This document shows positions 34,440 through 42,847 of a stretch of DNA of 64,000 nucleotides, piece by piece (position 1 is the stretch's first letter; each line of letters opens with the position of its first letter). Location: positions 13,548 to 77,547 of the forward strand of contig JAEYWK010000146.1 of assembly GCA_023431345.1 (NCBI GenBank), read 5' to 3'. Under the pieces are notes generated by a model that saw only the letters and a list, made by a program, of their open reading frames with translations, had not been told where the DNA came from and made no database searches. The stretch is from Pseudomonadota bacterium. GTDB taxonomy: Bacteria; Myxococcota_A; Polyangia; Polyangiales; Polyangiaceae. Both the position numbers and the translations under genes were made by a program.

Positions 34440-34546
34440 GAGGCGCGACGAAGGCGCATCCTGGAGGATGTAGCTGAGCAGCGACGAAGGCGGTCGGGCG
34501 GCATCGGCCGCGAGGGCGGCGGGCCGGCCTTTACGGGCCCTCAGGC
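34440..34546 (+). repeat. Dispersed repeat element, copy A
   Basis: About 107 bp between the convergent 3' ends of the metallopeptidase and prenyl synthase genes. The first 33 bp are identical to copy B (63802-63910, opposite strand). Similarity continues without gaps for about 84 bp, then with a small gap to a GGGCC...GGGCCC hairpin at the end. The core holds the palindrome CATCCT-GG-AGGATG (34457-34470). Confidence 0.8.
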
Positions 34547-35599
34547 GGCGCGGCGCGCCAGCTCGGAAGCGACGTTCTCGAGCAGCACACGCGCCGGACC
34601 CGGGACGACCGAGCTGAGCGCGTCGACGGCCGTTTGGGTGTAGTGGCCGGCGCGTCGGCGCACCTCATCACAGGCGCCCGTCTCAATCACGGCCTGGCTG
34701 ACCAGCTGCACCGGCTCGCGATCGCCGGCGTGGATGCGCTTGATCGATTGGGCGAGCTCCGGGCGACGCGCGACCGCGAGCACGAGCGGCAGCGTGAGCT
34801 TGCCTTCGCGCAAATCGGCGAGCAGCGATTTGCCGGTTTGCTCACCCGAGTAGTCGAGCACGTCGTCCACGAGCTGAAAGGCGATCCCGAGCCGCTCGCC
34901 GAAGCCGCTCAAGCGCTCTTGGTCGGAGGGGCTCGCGCCCGCGACGCGCGCGCCGGTGCGCGTTGCCCACGCGAACAGCGACGCCGTCTTGTCGCGCAGG
35001 ATGCGCTCGTAGGTGGCTTCGGTCACGTCGAGCTCGCTGCGCCCGCGCAGCTGCACGATCTCGCCCTCGACCAAGCGACGCAGCGTCGCGATCAAGTCGG
35101 GCATCACCTCGGGCGCGTGGCGCGCCGCGCGATCGAGCGCGTTCACGAGCAGCATGTCGCCCGCGAGCACGCTCACTCCGTTGCCCCAAGCCAAGCGTGA
35201 CGTGGGCGCGCCGCGGCGCTCCATGCCCTCGTCGATCACGTCATCGTGGAGCAGCGTGGCGGAGTGCACGAGCTCCGAGACCACCGCGAGCTCCCTCGCC
35301 TTATCCGTGATGCCGTCGAAACAGGCAGCGCTGAGCAAGAGCGCGATCGGCCGCACCCGCTTGCCGCCGCGCCCCACGAGGTGCTTCGCGGCGTCAGTCC
35401 CCGGTGCGGGCCCCTCTGTCACGGCGGTCGCCAAGGCGCCCTCGACCCACCTCAAATCATCGGCGAGGAGCTCCTGGACGCTTTGAATCCGGCGCTCGAG
35501 CCGGTCATCGGCCGCATGGGCGGCCGCGGCAGCGCCGAGCGTGCTCAGACCTTGATCGAGGCCGAGAGCGGAACCTTCTTCGAGTTTCTGAGCTTTCAA
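34541..35599 (-). CDS. ispB: Polyprenyl (octaprenyl-type) diphosphate synthase
   Basis: A trans-prenyltransferase for quinone side chains, 352 residues. The first Asp-rich motif is LLHDDVIDEGMERRG and the second is LVDDVLDYSG; GGKRVRP and DKTASLF are also conserved. The N-terminus has an extra 35 or so residues (Ala-rich) before the core. The chain length cannot be fixed from sequence, so the ispB name is by general similarity. It is convergent with the metallopeptidase and the repeat element overlaps its end. Confidence 0.88.
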   Translation of the reverse strand: MKAQKLEEGSALGLDQGLSTLGAAAAAHAADDRLERRIQSVQELLADDLRWVEGALATAVTEGPAPGTDAAKHLVGRGGKRVRPIALLLSAACFDGITDKARELAVVSELVHSATLLHDDVIDEGMERRGAPTSRLAWGNGVSVLAGDMLLVNALDRAARHAPEVMPDLIATLRRLVEGEIVQLRGRSELDVTEATYERILRDKTASLFAWATRTGARVAGASPSDQERLSGFGERLGIAFQLVDDVLDYSGEQTGKSLLADLREGKLTLPLVLAVARRPELAQSIKRIHAGDREPVQLVSQAVIETGACDEVRRRAGHYTQTAVDALSSVVPGPARVLLENVASELARRAA

Positions 35600-35689
35600 A
35601 TTCTTGTGAAACCAGTATGGAGTAGGCTGGTCTGGAGGTCAACGAGGGTTTGACGGGGCGCCCGGTTGCAGGCAGAAGGCGACCCGCGC

Positions 35690-36169
35690 ATGCCATCTCC
35701 GAGCCGCAAGCCGCTCTCGCAGCTCGAACGCCATCGGCTAACGGGCCGCCGCATCGGGATCGCCGTTTTCTCGACGATTTTCGCGGGCGCGACCTTGATC
35801 TGGACCGTCCAGATACTAACGAGTGTGTGGGGCAGCGCCCCCCCGAGCCCGGACGGCTGCGAAGTAGGCACCGCCAAGCTAGAGCGCGCGGTGGAGCGGG
35901 CGCGGCTGGCATATATTCGCGAAGCGGGCGCCGAGGATGAACGGGCGGCGCTTTCGCGCTACCGTTCGGCGCTCGAGCCCGAATGGGCGGAGAAAAAGGC
36001 GGTGGAGGCCGCCTGCCAGCGCGATGAAGCGGGGAAAAAGCGCCTCCGAGACGTGATCGCGTTGCGCTATGCCGAGGAGCACGCGGTGCGGTATGAGTCC
36101 CTCGGCCTCGCGCCGATTCGGCGCCGACTTTCGGGGAACACATCCCCAGTGAACGAACTTAAACGATGA
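35690..36169 (+). CDS. Hypothetical single-pass membrane protein
   Basis: A 159-residue protein: basic N-terminus, one membrane segment (about 26-45: GIAVFSTIFAGATLIWTVQI), then a charged, helical periplasmic part with two cysteines (DGCEVG, EAACQRD) that may form a disulfide. Start ATG 35690 is preferred over an upstream TTG. Its stop overlaps the helicase start (ATGA). I do not recognise the family. Confidence 0.7.
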   Translation: MPSPSRKPLSQLERHRLTGRRIGIAVFSTIFAGATLIWTVQILTSVWGSAPPSPDGCEVGTAKLERAVERARLAYIREAGAEDERAALSRYRSALEPEWAEKKAVEAACQRDEAGKKRLRDVIALRYAEEHAVRYESLGLAPIRRRLSGNTSPVNELKR

Positions 36170-38202
36170 GCCAGCCCGCGGAAGACACCCCGCCAGTCAC
36201 TTTCGACGCCCTACCTTTGACGAGCGATGTGCGCAAGGCCATCGACGATCTCGGGTACACGCACCCCACTCCCGTGCAGCGCGCGGTCTTCGAGCTCGCA
36301 GCCCGTGGTCGCGACCTCGTCGTGCAAGCGCGCACGGGCACCGGCAAGACGGCTGCCTTCGGTTTGCCGCTCGTCGACAGCATCGTCAAGACGAACAAGC
36401 CCGGCGTGCAAGCCATGGTGCTGTGCCCGACGCGAGAGCTCGCGCTGCAGATCACGCGCGAGCTGCTGGCGATCGCCAAGCACCGCGGCACCAAGGTCGT
36501 CGCCGTCTACGGCGGCGCCCCGATGGGCAAGCAAATCGAGCAGCTGCAAGACGGCGCCCAAATCCTGGTCGGCACGCCGGGGCGAGTGCTCGACCATCTG
36601 CGTCGCGGCACGCTCGATACCAAGGCGTGCAAGGCGTTCGTCCTCGATGAGAGCGACGAGATGCTGTCGATGGGCTTTCTGCCGCAGATCAGCGAGATCT
36701 GGAGCTACTTGCCGGAGCAGCGGCAGGTGCTGCTGTTCAGCGCGACGCTGCCGCCGGACGTGAAGCGCGTCGCCGAGACTCGCCTCAAGAACCCCGAGTA
36801 CGTCACGCTCAGCGGCGACGGGGTCGGCGCGCTGTCGATTCAACACTTCGTCTACATGACGATGACCGACAAGCTCGCGGAGCTCATCGCCATCATCGAG
36901 GCCGAGAACCCGGAGAGCGCGATCATCTTCTCCAACACGCGCGACGACACGAAGCGCGTGGCCGCGGGCCTGCAAGCTCAAGGCTACTCCGCGGACTGGC
37001 TGAACGCCGATTTGTCGCAGAACGAGCGCGAGGCCGTGATGGCGGCGACTCGCAAGGGCGAGCTGCGCTTCCTGGTAGCGACGGACGTCGCGGCTCGCGG
37101 CATCGACATCTCGCACCTCACCCACGTCATCAACTTCGACCTGCCCGAGAGCGCCGAAAGCTACGTGCACCGCACCGGCCGTACCGGTCGTGCCGGCCGT
37201 ACCGGAACGGCGATCTCGCTGATCGCGCCGAACAACATCGGCGCGCTCTACCTGCTGCGGCTCACCTACAAAATTCGCCCCATCGAGCGGCACTTGCCTT
37301 CGGCTCGCGAGCGCAAGACGCGCGCCGAGGCGGACATCGTCCAAATGTTCGTGCAGGCGGCGCAGTCCCGCTCGATCCACTCCGAAGATCTGGCGCTCGC
37401 GCGCCGGCTGATGTCGCATGAGAGCGCCGAGCGCGTGATCGCGACGTTGCTCCGCGATCATTTGGGTGCCCGGCCCGACGCAGCGGAAGAGGCGACGGCC
37501 GCGCGGCGCGCCAAAGCCCCCGCGCCCGCGCCTGCGCCTAGCCCCGCGCCTGCGCCCGCGGCCCCGGTCGAGCGGCCCCGTGAAGAGCGCGCACGCGAAG
37601 AGCGGCCCCGTGACGACCGCCCGCGCCTCGACCGCCCACGCGAAGAGCGCCCGCGCCTCGACCGCCCACGCGAAGAGCGTCCGCGCCTCGACCGCCCACG
37701 CGAAGAGCGCCCGCGTGATGAGGCGCCGCGCGAGGCGCGAAACGAGCGCCCGCGGCGTGACGACCGCCCGCGTGACGACCGCCCGCGTGACGAGCGTTCG
37801 CATGGCGAGCGTCGCCCGCAGCGGCTGCGCGAAGAGCGCCCGTCCGAGCGCCGGGCGGACGAGCATCGCACCCTCGAGAGTGCTCGGCTCGAGCTGCCAG
37901 AGCCCGCGCAGAAGGCGGCGTCCGAGGTCGTTCAAGGTTCTTCACCATCCGAAGCAACCGAGGGCGAGTCGGTCCACGAAATCTTCGTGAACGTGGGGCG
38001 ACGTGACGGCGCTAAGCCCAGCGATTTTCAAACAATCCTCGAGAAACACGGCATTCAAGGCGACGCTGACTACATTCGCGTGCGTCATAGCCACGCGTTC
38101 GTGGCCGTGCGCGCGGACCTCGTCGAGCGCGCCGTCGCCGCTTTGAACGGCGCAGTGATCGCGGGTCAGCCCGTGAACGCGGAGCCAGCGCGGCGTCGCT
38201 GA
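36166..38202 (+). CDS. deaD: DEAD-box RNA helicase (DeaD/CsdA type)
   Basis: ATP-dependent RNA helicase for ribosome assembly and RNA decay, 678 residues. The core has the Q motif, ARTGTGKT, PTRELALQ, motif II VLDESDEML (DESD instead of DEAD), SAT, ARGIDIS and HRTGRTGRAGRTG. A low-complexity Arg/Glu/Asp/Pro region (about 450-590) contains three identical 30-bp tandem repeats. The C-terminal 75 residues form a DbpA-type RNA-binding domain (EIFVNVGRRDGAKPSDFQTIL). The name deaD is by architecture. Confidence 0.92.
   Translation: MSQPAEDTPPVTFDALPLTSDVRKAIDDLGYTHPTPVQRAVFELAARGRDLVVQARTGTGKTAAFGLPLVDSIVKTNKPGVQAMVLCPTRELALQITRELLAIAKHRGTKVVAVYGGAPMGKQIEQLQDGAQILVGTPGRVLDHLRRGTLDTKACKAFVLDESDEMLSMGFLPQISEIWSYLPEQRQVLLFSATLPPDVKRVAETRLKNPEYVTLSGDGVGALSIQHFVYMTMTDKLAELIAIIEAENPESAIIFSNTRDDTKRVAAGLQAQGYSADWLNADLSQNEREAVMAATRKGELRFLVATDVAARGIDISHLTHVINFDLPESAESYVHRTGRTGRAGRTGTAISLIAPNNIGALYLLRLTYKIRPIERHLPSARERKTRAEADIVQMFVQAAQSRSIHSEDLALARRLMSHESAERVIATLLRDHLGARPDAAEEATAARRAKAPAPAPAPSPAPAPAAPVERPREERAREERPRDDRPRLDRPREERPRLDRPREERPRLDRPREERPRDEAPREARNERPRRDDRPRDDRPRDERSHGERRPQRLREERPSERRADEHRTLESARLELPEPAQKAASEVVQGSSPSEATEGESVHEIFVNVGRRDGAKPSDFQTILEKHGIQGDADYIRVRHSHAFVAVRADLVERAVAALNGAVIAGQPVNAEPARRR
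37621..37710 (+). repeat. Three tandem 30-bp repeats in the helicase linker
   Basis: Three 30-bp units, identical but for one base at a unit end (GAGCGC versus GAGCGT), coding for RLDRPREERP. They keep the reading frame and flank shorter RxDDRP-type repeats. Copy-number variation would change linker length without a frameshift. Confidence 0.95.
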
Positions 38203-38265
38203 TAAGTCTTTTGGATTGCGGGGGGGGTTCCCGCGGCAGGGGTGGAGAACTAAAAGACGGCAGCC

Positions 38266-39747
38266 ATGCGGAATCGGTCTCTCTTCTTCGGTTTGTTCCT
38301 GAGCGGCCACGCGCTCGCGCAGACGCCGCCAGCAGCCAACCCTGCGCCGGCGGCGCCCGCTGCCGCGCCCGTCCCGGCTGCGCCTGGTGCCGCGCCCGTC
38401 GGGCCGCCTACGACGGTCGCGGAGCCCACGCTCCCTCAAATCACGGACGACATGCTGGCGCCCGTCCCCCCCGCGACGAACGTGCTTTCGACGTGGCGTG
38501 AGGCCATCAAGCTCCTGCGTGACAACTCGAGCACGCTGCGCTCGCTGCGCGCCCAGCAAGACATCGCCAGCGCCCAATCGCGCCAGGCGCTGGCCGGCGT
38601 GCTCCCTACCCTCTCGGCCGATGCCGGCATCACCCACCATCTGCTCAAGGGCGAGCGCGACTACTACGCCGTAACGCCGCCGGCGATGGCAGGAGGCATT
38701 CCTGGCGTCGCTTTCGGCACCGCCACCGCCCCCGATCCGGCGACGAGCTGGCAGGCGGGGCTCAACCTGCGCGTGCCCCTGCTCAACCTGGATTCGTGGC
38801 ATCGCCGCGGCACCGCAGAAGCGCAGATCGAGGTCGCGAAGCTCAACACGAAGGCCGCCGAAAGGCTGCAGGTCGCGGCCGTGGCCGACGCGGTGGTGAC
38901 GGCGGTGACGGCCGAGCGTTTGGCCGAGGTGAGCCGGGTATCGCTCGAGAGCGCGCTCTCGACGCTCGACTTGAACAAGCGCCGCGCGGAGCTCGGCGCC
39001 GCCAGCGTCATCGACGTGCTGCGCGTCGAGCAAGAGGTGTCGCTGACGCGCTCCCAGGTCGTGGCCGCCAACGACGGTGTGCTCCGCGCGCGCGAGGTGC
39101 TCGGCGCCGCGCTCGGCTCATCGGAGCCTTACGGCGTCACCCCCAACATTCGCCTCGACGCGCTGGCCGCTGACGCTCGCGCGACCTGCCGCCCCGCCGA
39201 CGTGCTGGCGCGAGCCGACGTGAAGGCCGCGGAGGCGCAGGTCAACGTCGCCAGGCGCAACGAGAGCGAAGTCTCCAAGACCTACTGGCCGACGGTCGAC
39301 GCCGTCTCGAGCCTCACCTACTGGTCGCCCGAGTCGGGCATCAACAATGAGCACGTGACGTGGTCGGTGGGCGGGGTCTTGAGCTGGACGCTGTACGATG
39401 GCGGCCTGCGCTACGGCACCCGTGAGCAGCGCACGGCCGAGGCGCGCGTCGTCAGCGAGCAGCTGAACGAGACCAAGCGACAGGCCCGCCTAGAAGTGAC
39501 GCAGGCGATGCGCGCGGTAAAATCATCGGAGGCTACGCTGGTCGTGGCGGCGCGCACGCGCGAAATCGCCGCCGAAACCGCGCGTCTCTCCAAAGTCGCC
39601 TACCTGAACGGCAGCGGCACCAGCTTCGATCTGGTCGATAACGCACGTCGCCTGCGCGAGGCCGAGCTCGACTACACGATCAAGGAATTCGACGTGCTGC
39701 GCGCGAAGATCGCGGCGCTGCTCGCGCTCGCCAGCTGCGACGTCTGA
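38266..39747 (+). CDS. TolC-family outer-membrane efflux protein
   Basis: A 493-residue trimeric export-channel protein. A signal peptide (to about residue 18) and an Ala/Pro-rich stretch precede two repeated halves of coiled-coil helices and barrel strands: TWREAIKLLRDNSSTLRSLRAQQDIASAQSR, then ELGAASVIDVLRVEQEVSLTRSQVVAA, and in the second half LSWTLYDGGLRYGTREQ and NGSGTSFDLVDNARRLREAELDYT. No adaptor or pump gene adjoins, so its partner lies elsewhere. A hairpin without a T-run follows at 39761. Confidence 0.9.
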   Translation: MRNRSLFFGLFLSGHALAQTPPAANPAPAAPAAAPVPAAPGAAPVGPPTTVAEPTLPQITDDMLAPVPPATNVLSTWREAIKLLRDNSSTLRSLRAQQDIASAQSRQALAGVLPTLSADAGITHHLLKGERDYYAVTPPAMAGGIPGVAFGTATAPDPATSWQAGLNLRVPLLNLDSWHRRGTAEAQIEVAKLNTKAAERLQVAAVADAVVTAVTAERLAEVSRVSLESALSTLDLNKRRAELGAASVIDVLRVEQEVSLTRSQVVAANDGVLRAREVLGAALGSSEPYGVTPNIRLDALAADARATCRPADVLARADVKAAEAQVNVARRNESEVSKTYWPTVDAVSSLTYWSPESGINNEHVTWSVGGVLSWTLYDGGLRYGTREQRTAEARVVSEQLNETKRQARLEVTQAMRAVKSSEATLVVAARTREIAAETARLSKVAYLNGSGTSFDLVDNARRLREAELDYTIKEFDVLRAKIAALLALASCDV

Positions 39748-39965
39748 GCGGACGCGCAGCGGCAGGGCCCCGACCTGCCACCGCGCGTCAACGCTTCGGG
39801 CGAGCGGCGTCTGCGGGCGCGGCGGTGGCTCTGGAACGCTGAGTCTTTACCCCAGAGCGTCGTGGCCGCCGCCCGGAGCGAGCCAGCCCGCAGGCGCGTG
39901 GGGCCATCGACACATGGCGGTCGATTTTGGCCGCGAATCGGAACAAAACGCCGGGCTCGCGCGCT
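39748..39965. other. Intergenic region between tolC-like gene and ccmC, with hairpin
   Basis: Contains the 6-bp hairpin GGCAGG-GCCCCGA-CCTGCC at 39761-39779, 13 bp after the stop of the efflux gene, possibly terminator-like although no T-run follows. A second inverted repeat, GCTCTGG...CCAGAGC, is near 39828-39860. I see no gene. Confidence 0.4.
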
Positions 39966-40676
39966 ATGGTCCTCCGCATGCGTCCCCGCGGGCTGATTCT
40001 CGGTACCTGGGCACTCACGGGCCTCGCCTTCGTCGGGCTGATCCTCTTCATCTTCTTGAGGGTGCCCGTCGCGCAGCCGCAAGCCGGCGGTATCGCGCAG
40101 AAGATTTTTTACTTCCACGTCCCGGCCGCGAACGCTCTCTACCTCTCGGGCGGCGTGTGCTTCATCGCCAGCGCGCTTTACCTGTGGCGCCCCTCCGACG
40201 CGAGCAACGCCTGGGCGAAAGCGGGCGCCGAGTGCGCGAGCATCTTCGGGGCGCTGGTCATGGTGAGCGGTCCGCTGTGGGCCAAGAAGGCTTGGGGCGT
40301 TTACTGGACTTGGGATCCGCGCCTCACGACGCTGCTGCTGAGCATCCTGATCTACGTGGCCATCGTGCTGCTGCGGAGCTTCGCCGGAGGGGGCGACGCC
40401 GAGCGTAAGTTCGCGGCGGCCTTCGGCATCCTGGGCACCGCGAACCTGCCGATCATCCACTACTCGGTCAAGAAGTGGGGCGGCAATCACCCCACGGTGT
40501 TGAAGTCGAGCGGCGGCGGCGGTCTCGGCGACCCGACGATGTACTACGCCCTCTACTGGGGGATGCTCGCGATGGCGCTACTCGCCGCGCTGCTCCTCAC
40601 CCTGCGCGCCAATCTGGCCAAAGCGGAGGCGCGGCTGCTGCGCGCCGAAGAGCTCGCTCCCGACACGAACGGTTGA
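39966..40676 (+). CDS. ccmC: Cytochrome c biogenesis heme-handling protein CcmC
   Basis: Inner-membrane protein that presents heme to the CcmE chaperone. About six helices; the conserved tryptophan-rich motif WGVYWTWDPRLT is at about residues 112-123, flanked by two His: FYFHVPAAN before and NLPIIHYSVKKW after. Size, 236 residues, is normal. The ATG at 39966 or 39978 may be used. It is followed by CcmD-like and another tiny membrane protein. CcmA, CcmB, CcmE and CcmF are not in the window, so the system must be split in this genome. Confidence 0.92.
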   Translation: MVLRMRPRGLILGTWALTGLAFVGLILFIFLRVPVAQPQAGGIAQKIFYFHVPAANALYLSGGVCFIASALYLWRPSDASNAWAKAGAECASIFGALVMVSGPLWAKKAWGVYWTWDPRLTTLLLSILIYVAIVLLRSFAGGGDAERKFAAAFGILGTANLPIIHYSVKKWGGNHPTVLKSSGGGGLGDPTMYYALYWGMLAMALLAALLLTLRANLAKAEARLLRAEELAPDTNG

Positions 40677-40679
40677 TTC

Positions 40680-40913
40680 ATGAAGCAAGCAAGCCAAGCC
40701 CCGGCGACGGTCGAGAGCCGCGCGCAAGAGTTCAAGCCCGTCACGGGCGGCCCGACCGAGACGAGCAGCGCCGAAGGCCTGTTGATCGCGGCCTACGTGC
40801 TGATGTGGGCGGTGTTGATGGGCTTTCTGCTGCTGACGTTCAAGCGGCAAGCGGCGGTCGACAAGCGCTTGGGAGAGCTCGAAAAAGCGCTGTCCAAGCG
40901 CCCTGACGCATGA
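40680..40913 (+). CDS. ccmD: CcmD-like small membrane protein
   Basis: A 77-residue protein with one helix (LLIAAYVLMWAVLMGFLLL), preceded by a soluble stretch and followed by a charged helix (KRQAAVDKRLGELEKAL), as in CcmD proteins that stabilise CcmABC-E. It lies 3 bp after ccmC and overlaps the following microgene (ATGA). CcmD sequences vary a lot, so the call rests largely on position and topology. Confidence 0.75.
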   Translation: MKQASQAPATVESRAQEFKPVTGGPTETSSAEGLLIAAYVLMWAVLMGFLLLTFKRQAAVDKRLGELEKALSKRPDA

Positions 40914-41035
40914 CGATCGAGCACGTCATCTTCATTCCCGGGGTGCTGCTCGTCGGGATCACGATCGGCTTCGTGTTCGGCGCGCGCGCCGTGCGCGCCG
41001 AAATGGCGCGCATGAAAGACCGCGCCAAGAAGTAG
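40910..41035 (+). CDS. 41-residue membrane microprotein after ccmD
   Basis: Starts ATGA on the ccmD stop. It encodes MTIEHVIFIPGVLLVGITIG followed by FVFGARAVRAEMARMKDRAKK, with one membrane helix and a basic tail. Third codon positions are nearly all G or C, as in its neighbours, which supports real coding. It may be a further Ccm accessory subunit, or the second half of a split CcmD-like function. I do not know a named family. Confidence 0.6.
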   Translation: MTIEHVIFIPGVLLVGITIGFVFGARAVRAEMARMKDRAKK

Positions 41036-41167
41036 CGGCGAAGCGCGCGGTCGCACGCCGCCGCGGACCGCTCGCGGGGGCGACGAAAGCCGCCGAGCCC
41101 GAGCCTCAATTGCGCTAAGCTCACGGGTCTGCTGGCGCGCCGCCGGCACTTTCTCGGGAGAATCAGC

Positions 41168-42307
41168 ATGCTGAGCTTCGCGCTGTCGGATGAGCAGAAG
41201 GCCCTAGTCGAGACCGCCAAGCGCTTCGCGCGCGAGCGCATCGCGCCCATCGCCGCCGAGTGCGATCGCGATAGCCGCTTCCCGAAAGACGTGTTCGAAG
41301 CCGCGCACGAGCTGGGGCTCGTCAACGCCACCGTGCCGCCGGAGTACGGCGGCGCGGGCTTTCCGGAGCTCGACAATGCGCTGATGGCCGAGCAGCTCGC
41401 CTGGGCCTGTACGGGTATTCAAACGAGCCTGCTCGCCAACACGCTCGCGGCCACGCCCATCATCTTGGCTGGCAGCGACGAGCAGAAGAAGAAGTACCTG
41501 GGCATGCTGACCTCGAGCCCGGTGTTCTGCAGCTACTGCACGACCGAGCCGACCGGCGGGAGCGACGTGGCCGGGATGCGCACGACCTTCAAGGCCGTGG
41601 GCGACGAGTACGTGCTGAACGGCGAAAAGTGCTGGATCACGAACGCCAGCTTCGCGTCGTTTTACGTCGTGTTCGCGACGAGCGACCCGAGCAAGCGCCA
41701 CAAAGGCATCGCGGCGTTCATCGTCGATCGCGACGCGGCGGGTCTGAAGGTCGGCAAGCATGAAGACAAAATGGGGCAGCGCGCGAGCGACACGGCCGCC
41801 GTGCATTTCGAAGAGGTGCGCGTCCCCAAGGCCAATTTGCTCGCCGGCGAAGGCGAAGGCTTCAAGCTGGCGATGGAGACGTTCAACCAGACTCGCCCAG
41901 ACATCGGGGCGATGGCCACCGGCCTGATGCAGCGCTGCTTGGACGAGTCGGTCGCGTACGCCAAGGAGCGCAAAGCCTTCGGCGTCGCGATCGCCGAGCA
42001 TCAATTGGTGCAAGCCATCTTGGCCGAGATGGCCATCGGCGCCGAGGCGACCCGCCTGCTCTACCAAAAAGCCGCCTGGAACCTGGGCAACGGCGTGCGC
42101 GATCCGATCGTCTCGAGCTACGCGAAGGCGTTCGGCGCGGACCGCGCCATGCAAGCGGCGGTCGACGCCGTGCAGGTCTTCGGCGGCAACGGCTACGTCA
42201 AAGACTACCCCGTCGAAAAGCTGATGCGCGACGCCAAGGTGCTACAAATCTACGAAGGCACCAGCCAGATCCAGCGCCTCGTCATCGCGCGTAGCTTGGT
42301 GAAGTAA
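41168..42307 (+). CDS. Acyl-CoA dehydrogenase (short/medium-chain type)
   Basis: FAD flavoprotein of fatty-acid or branched-chain oxidation, 379 residues. Signatures are YCTTEPTGGSDVAGMRT, NGEKCWITNASFASFYVVFA, AMATGLMQRCLDESVAYAKERKAFG and QVFGGNGYVKDYPVEKLMRDAKV. The catalytic Glu is Glu363 in YEGTSQIQR. All key positions are present. A GGGAGA box precedes the ATG. No ETF or hydratase genes are close; it stands alone. It ends in a palindrome shared with the convergent lipoprotein gene. Confidence 0.95.
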   Translation: MLSFALSDEQKALVETAKRFARERIAPIAAECDRDSRFPKDVFEAAHELGLVNATVPPEYGGAGFPELDNALMAEQLAWACTGIQTSLLANTLAATPIILAGSDEQKKKYLGMLTSSPVFCSYCTTEPTGGSDVAGMRTTFKAVGDEYVLNGEKCWITNASFASFYVVFATSDPSKRHKGIAAFIVDRDAAGLKVGKHEDKMGQRASDTAAVHFEEVRVPKANLLAGEGEGFKLAMETFNQTRPDIGAMATGLMQRCLDESVAYAKERKAFGVAIAEHQLVQAILAEMAIGAEATRLLYQKAAWNLGNGVRDPIVSSYAKAFGADRAMQAAVDAVQVFGGNGYVKDYPVEKLMRDAKVLQIYEGTSQIQRLVIARSLVK

Positions 42308-42326
42308 CGCCAAGCGCGGGCGTTAC
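42304..42326. terminator. Hairpin containing both convergent stop codons
   Basis: Perfect 8-bp palindrome GTAACGCC-(7 nt)-GGCGTTAC. Its arms contain the TAA of the acyl-CoA dehydrogenase and, on the other strand, the TAA of the lipoprotein gene. It may stop transcription in both directions, but there is no T-run. Confidence 0.55.
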
Positions 42327-42847
42327 GGGCGTGCGATCGAGAACGTGCCGGCGTTGCCTTCGCGGGTGTCGATGCGTCCGTCTTTGAGGGCCTCGCCCTG
42401 GATGCTGCCATGAAGGGTGAGGCCGCTCTCGAGCACGAGATCGAGCTCGGTCGGCTCCAGGTTCAGGTACGCGTGAGCGCCACCCTCGACGGTGCCGTTC
42501 AGCTCGGGGTTGGCAGAGGTGATGGTGCCGGTGAGCGCCATCTCGCTCATGCTGATGCAGGCGGCCGCGGGCTTGACGAACGAACGCGTGCCGCACTGCG
42601 GAGTGACGCGGGGCGCGCTCTGCGTCTTCGATTTGCTCTCGGCGAGCTCGAGCGCGAGCGAGAACGACACCGACTCGCCCTCGAGGCTGGCGGTACCTTC
42701 CCACGTGCCGAGCACCGCGCGCTTCATCTCGGACTCGGTGTACTCGAACTCGTCGTCGTCGTCGTTCGAGCTGGAGCACGCCAAGTACGGATTGACGACG
42801 AGCGCCAGCGCGAACACCCCCAGCAGCCACCATTTCTTCTTTTGCAT
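42323..42847 (-). CDS. Small secreted lipoprotein
   Basis: A 174-residue lipoprotein (signal MQKKKWWLLG... ending LACSSS), with a short Asp/Glu-rich spacer after the lipid site and then a lipocalin-like beta domain: VLGTWEGTASLEGESVSFSLALEL, TLHGSIQGEAL, GTFSI. Two cysteines (QCGTRS, AACISM) may pair. The function is unknown. The ATG overlaps the stop of the upstream prsW-like gene (ATGA). Confidence 0.75.
   Translation of the reverse strand: MQKKKWWLLGVFALALVVNPYLACSSSNDDDDEFEYTESEMKRAVLGTWEGTASLEGESVSFSLALELAESKSKTQSAPRVTPQCGTRSFVKPAAACISMSEMALTGTITSANPELNGTVEGGAHAYLNLEPTELDLVLESGLTLHGSIQGEALKDGRIDTREGNAGTFSIARP

Noticed and set aside
37621..37710. Possible CRISPR-like repeats
   Set aside because: The 30-bp units are directly adjacent with no spacers, and they code in frame for the helicase linker.
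36211..37935. A very long open frame antisense to the DEAD-box helicase gene (over 570 codons)
   Set aside because: High-GC genes with G/C third positions create long antisense frames. It is Arg/Ala-rich, without any domain, and the sense strand encodes a clear helicase.
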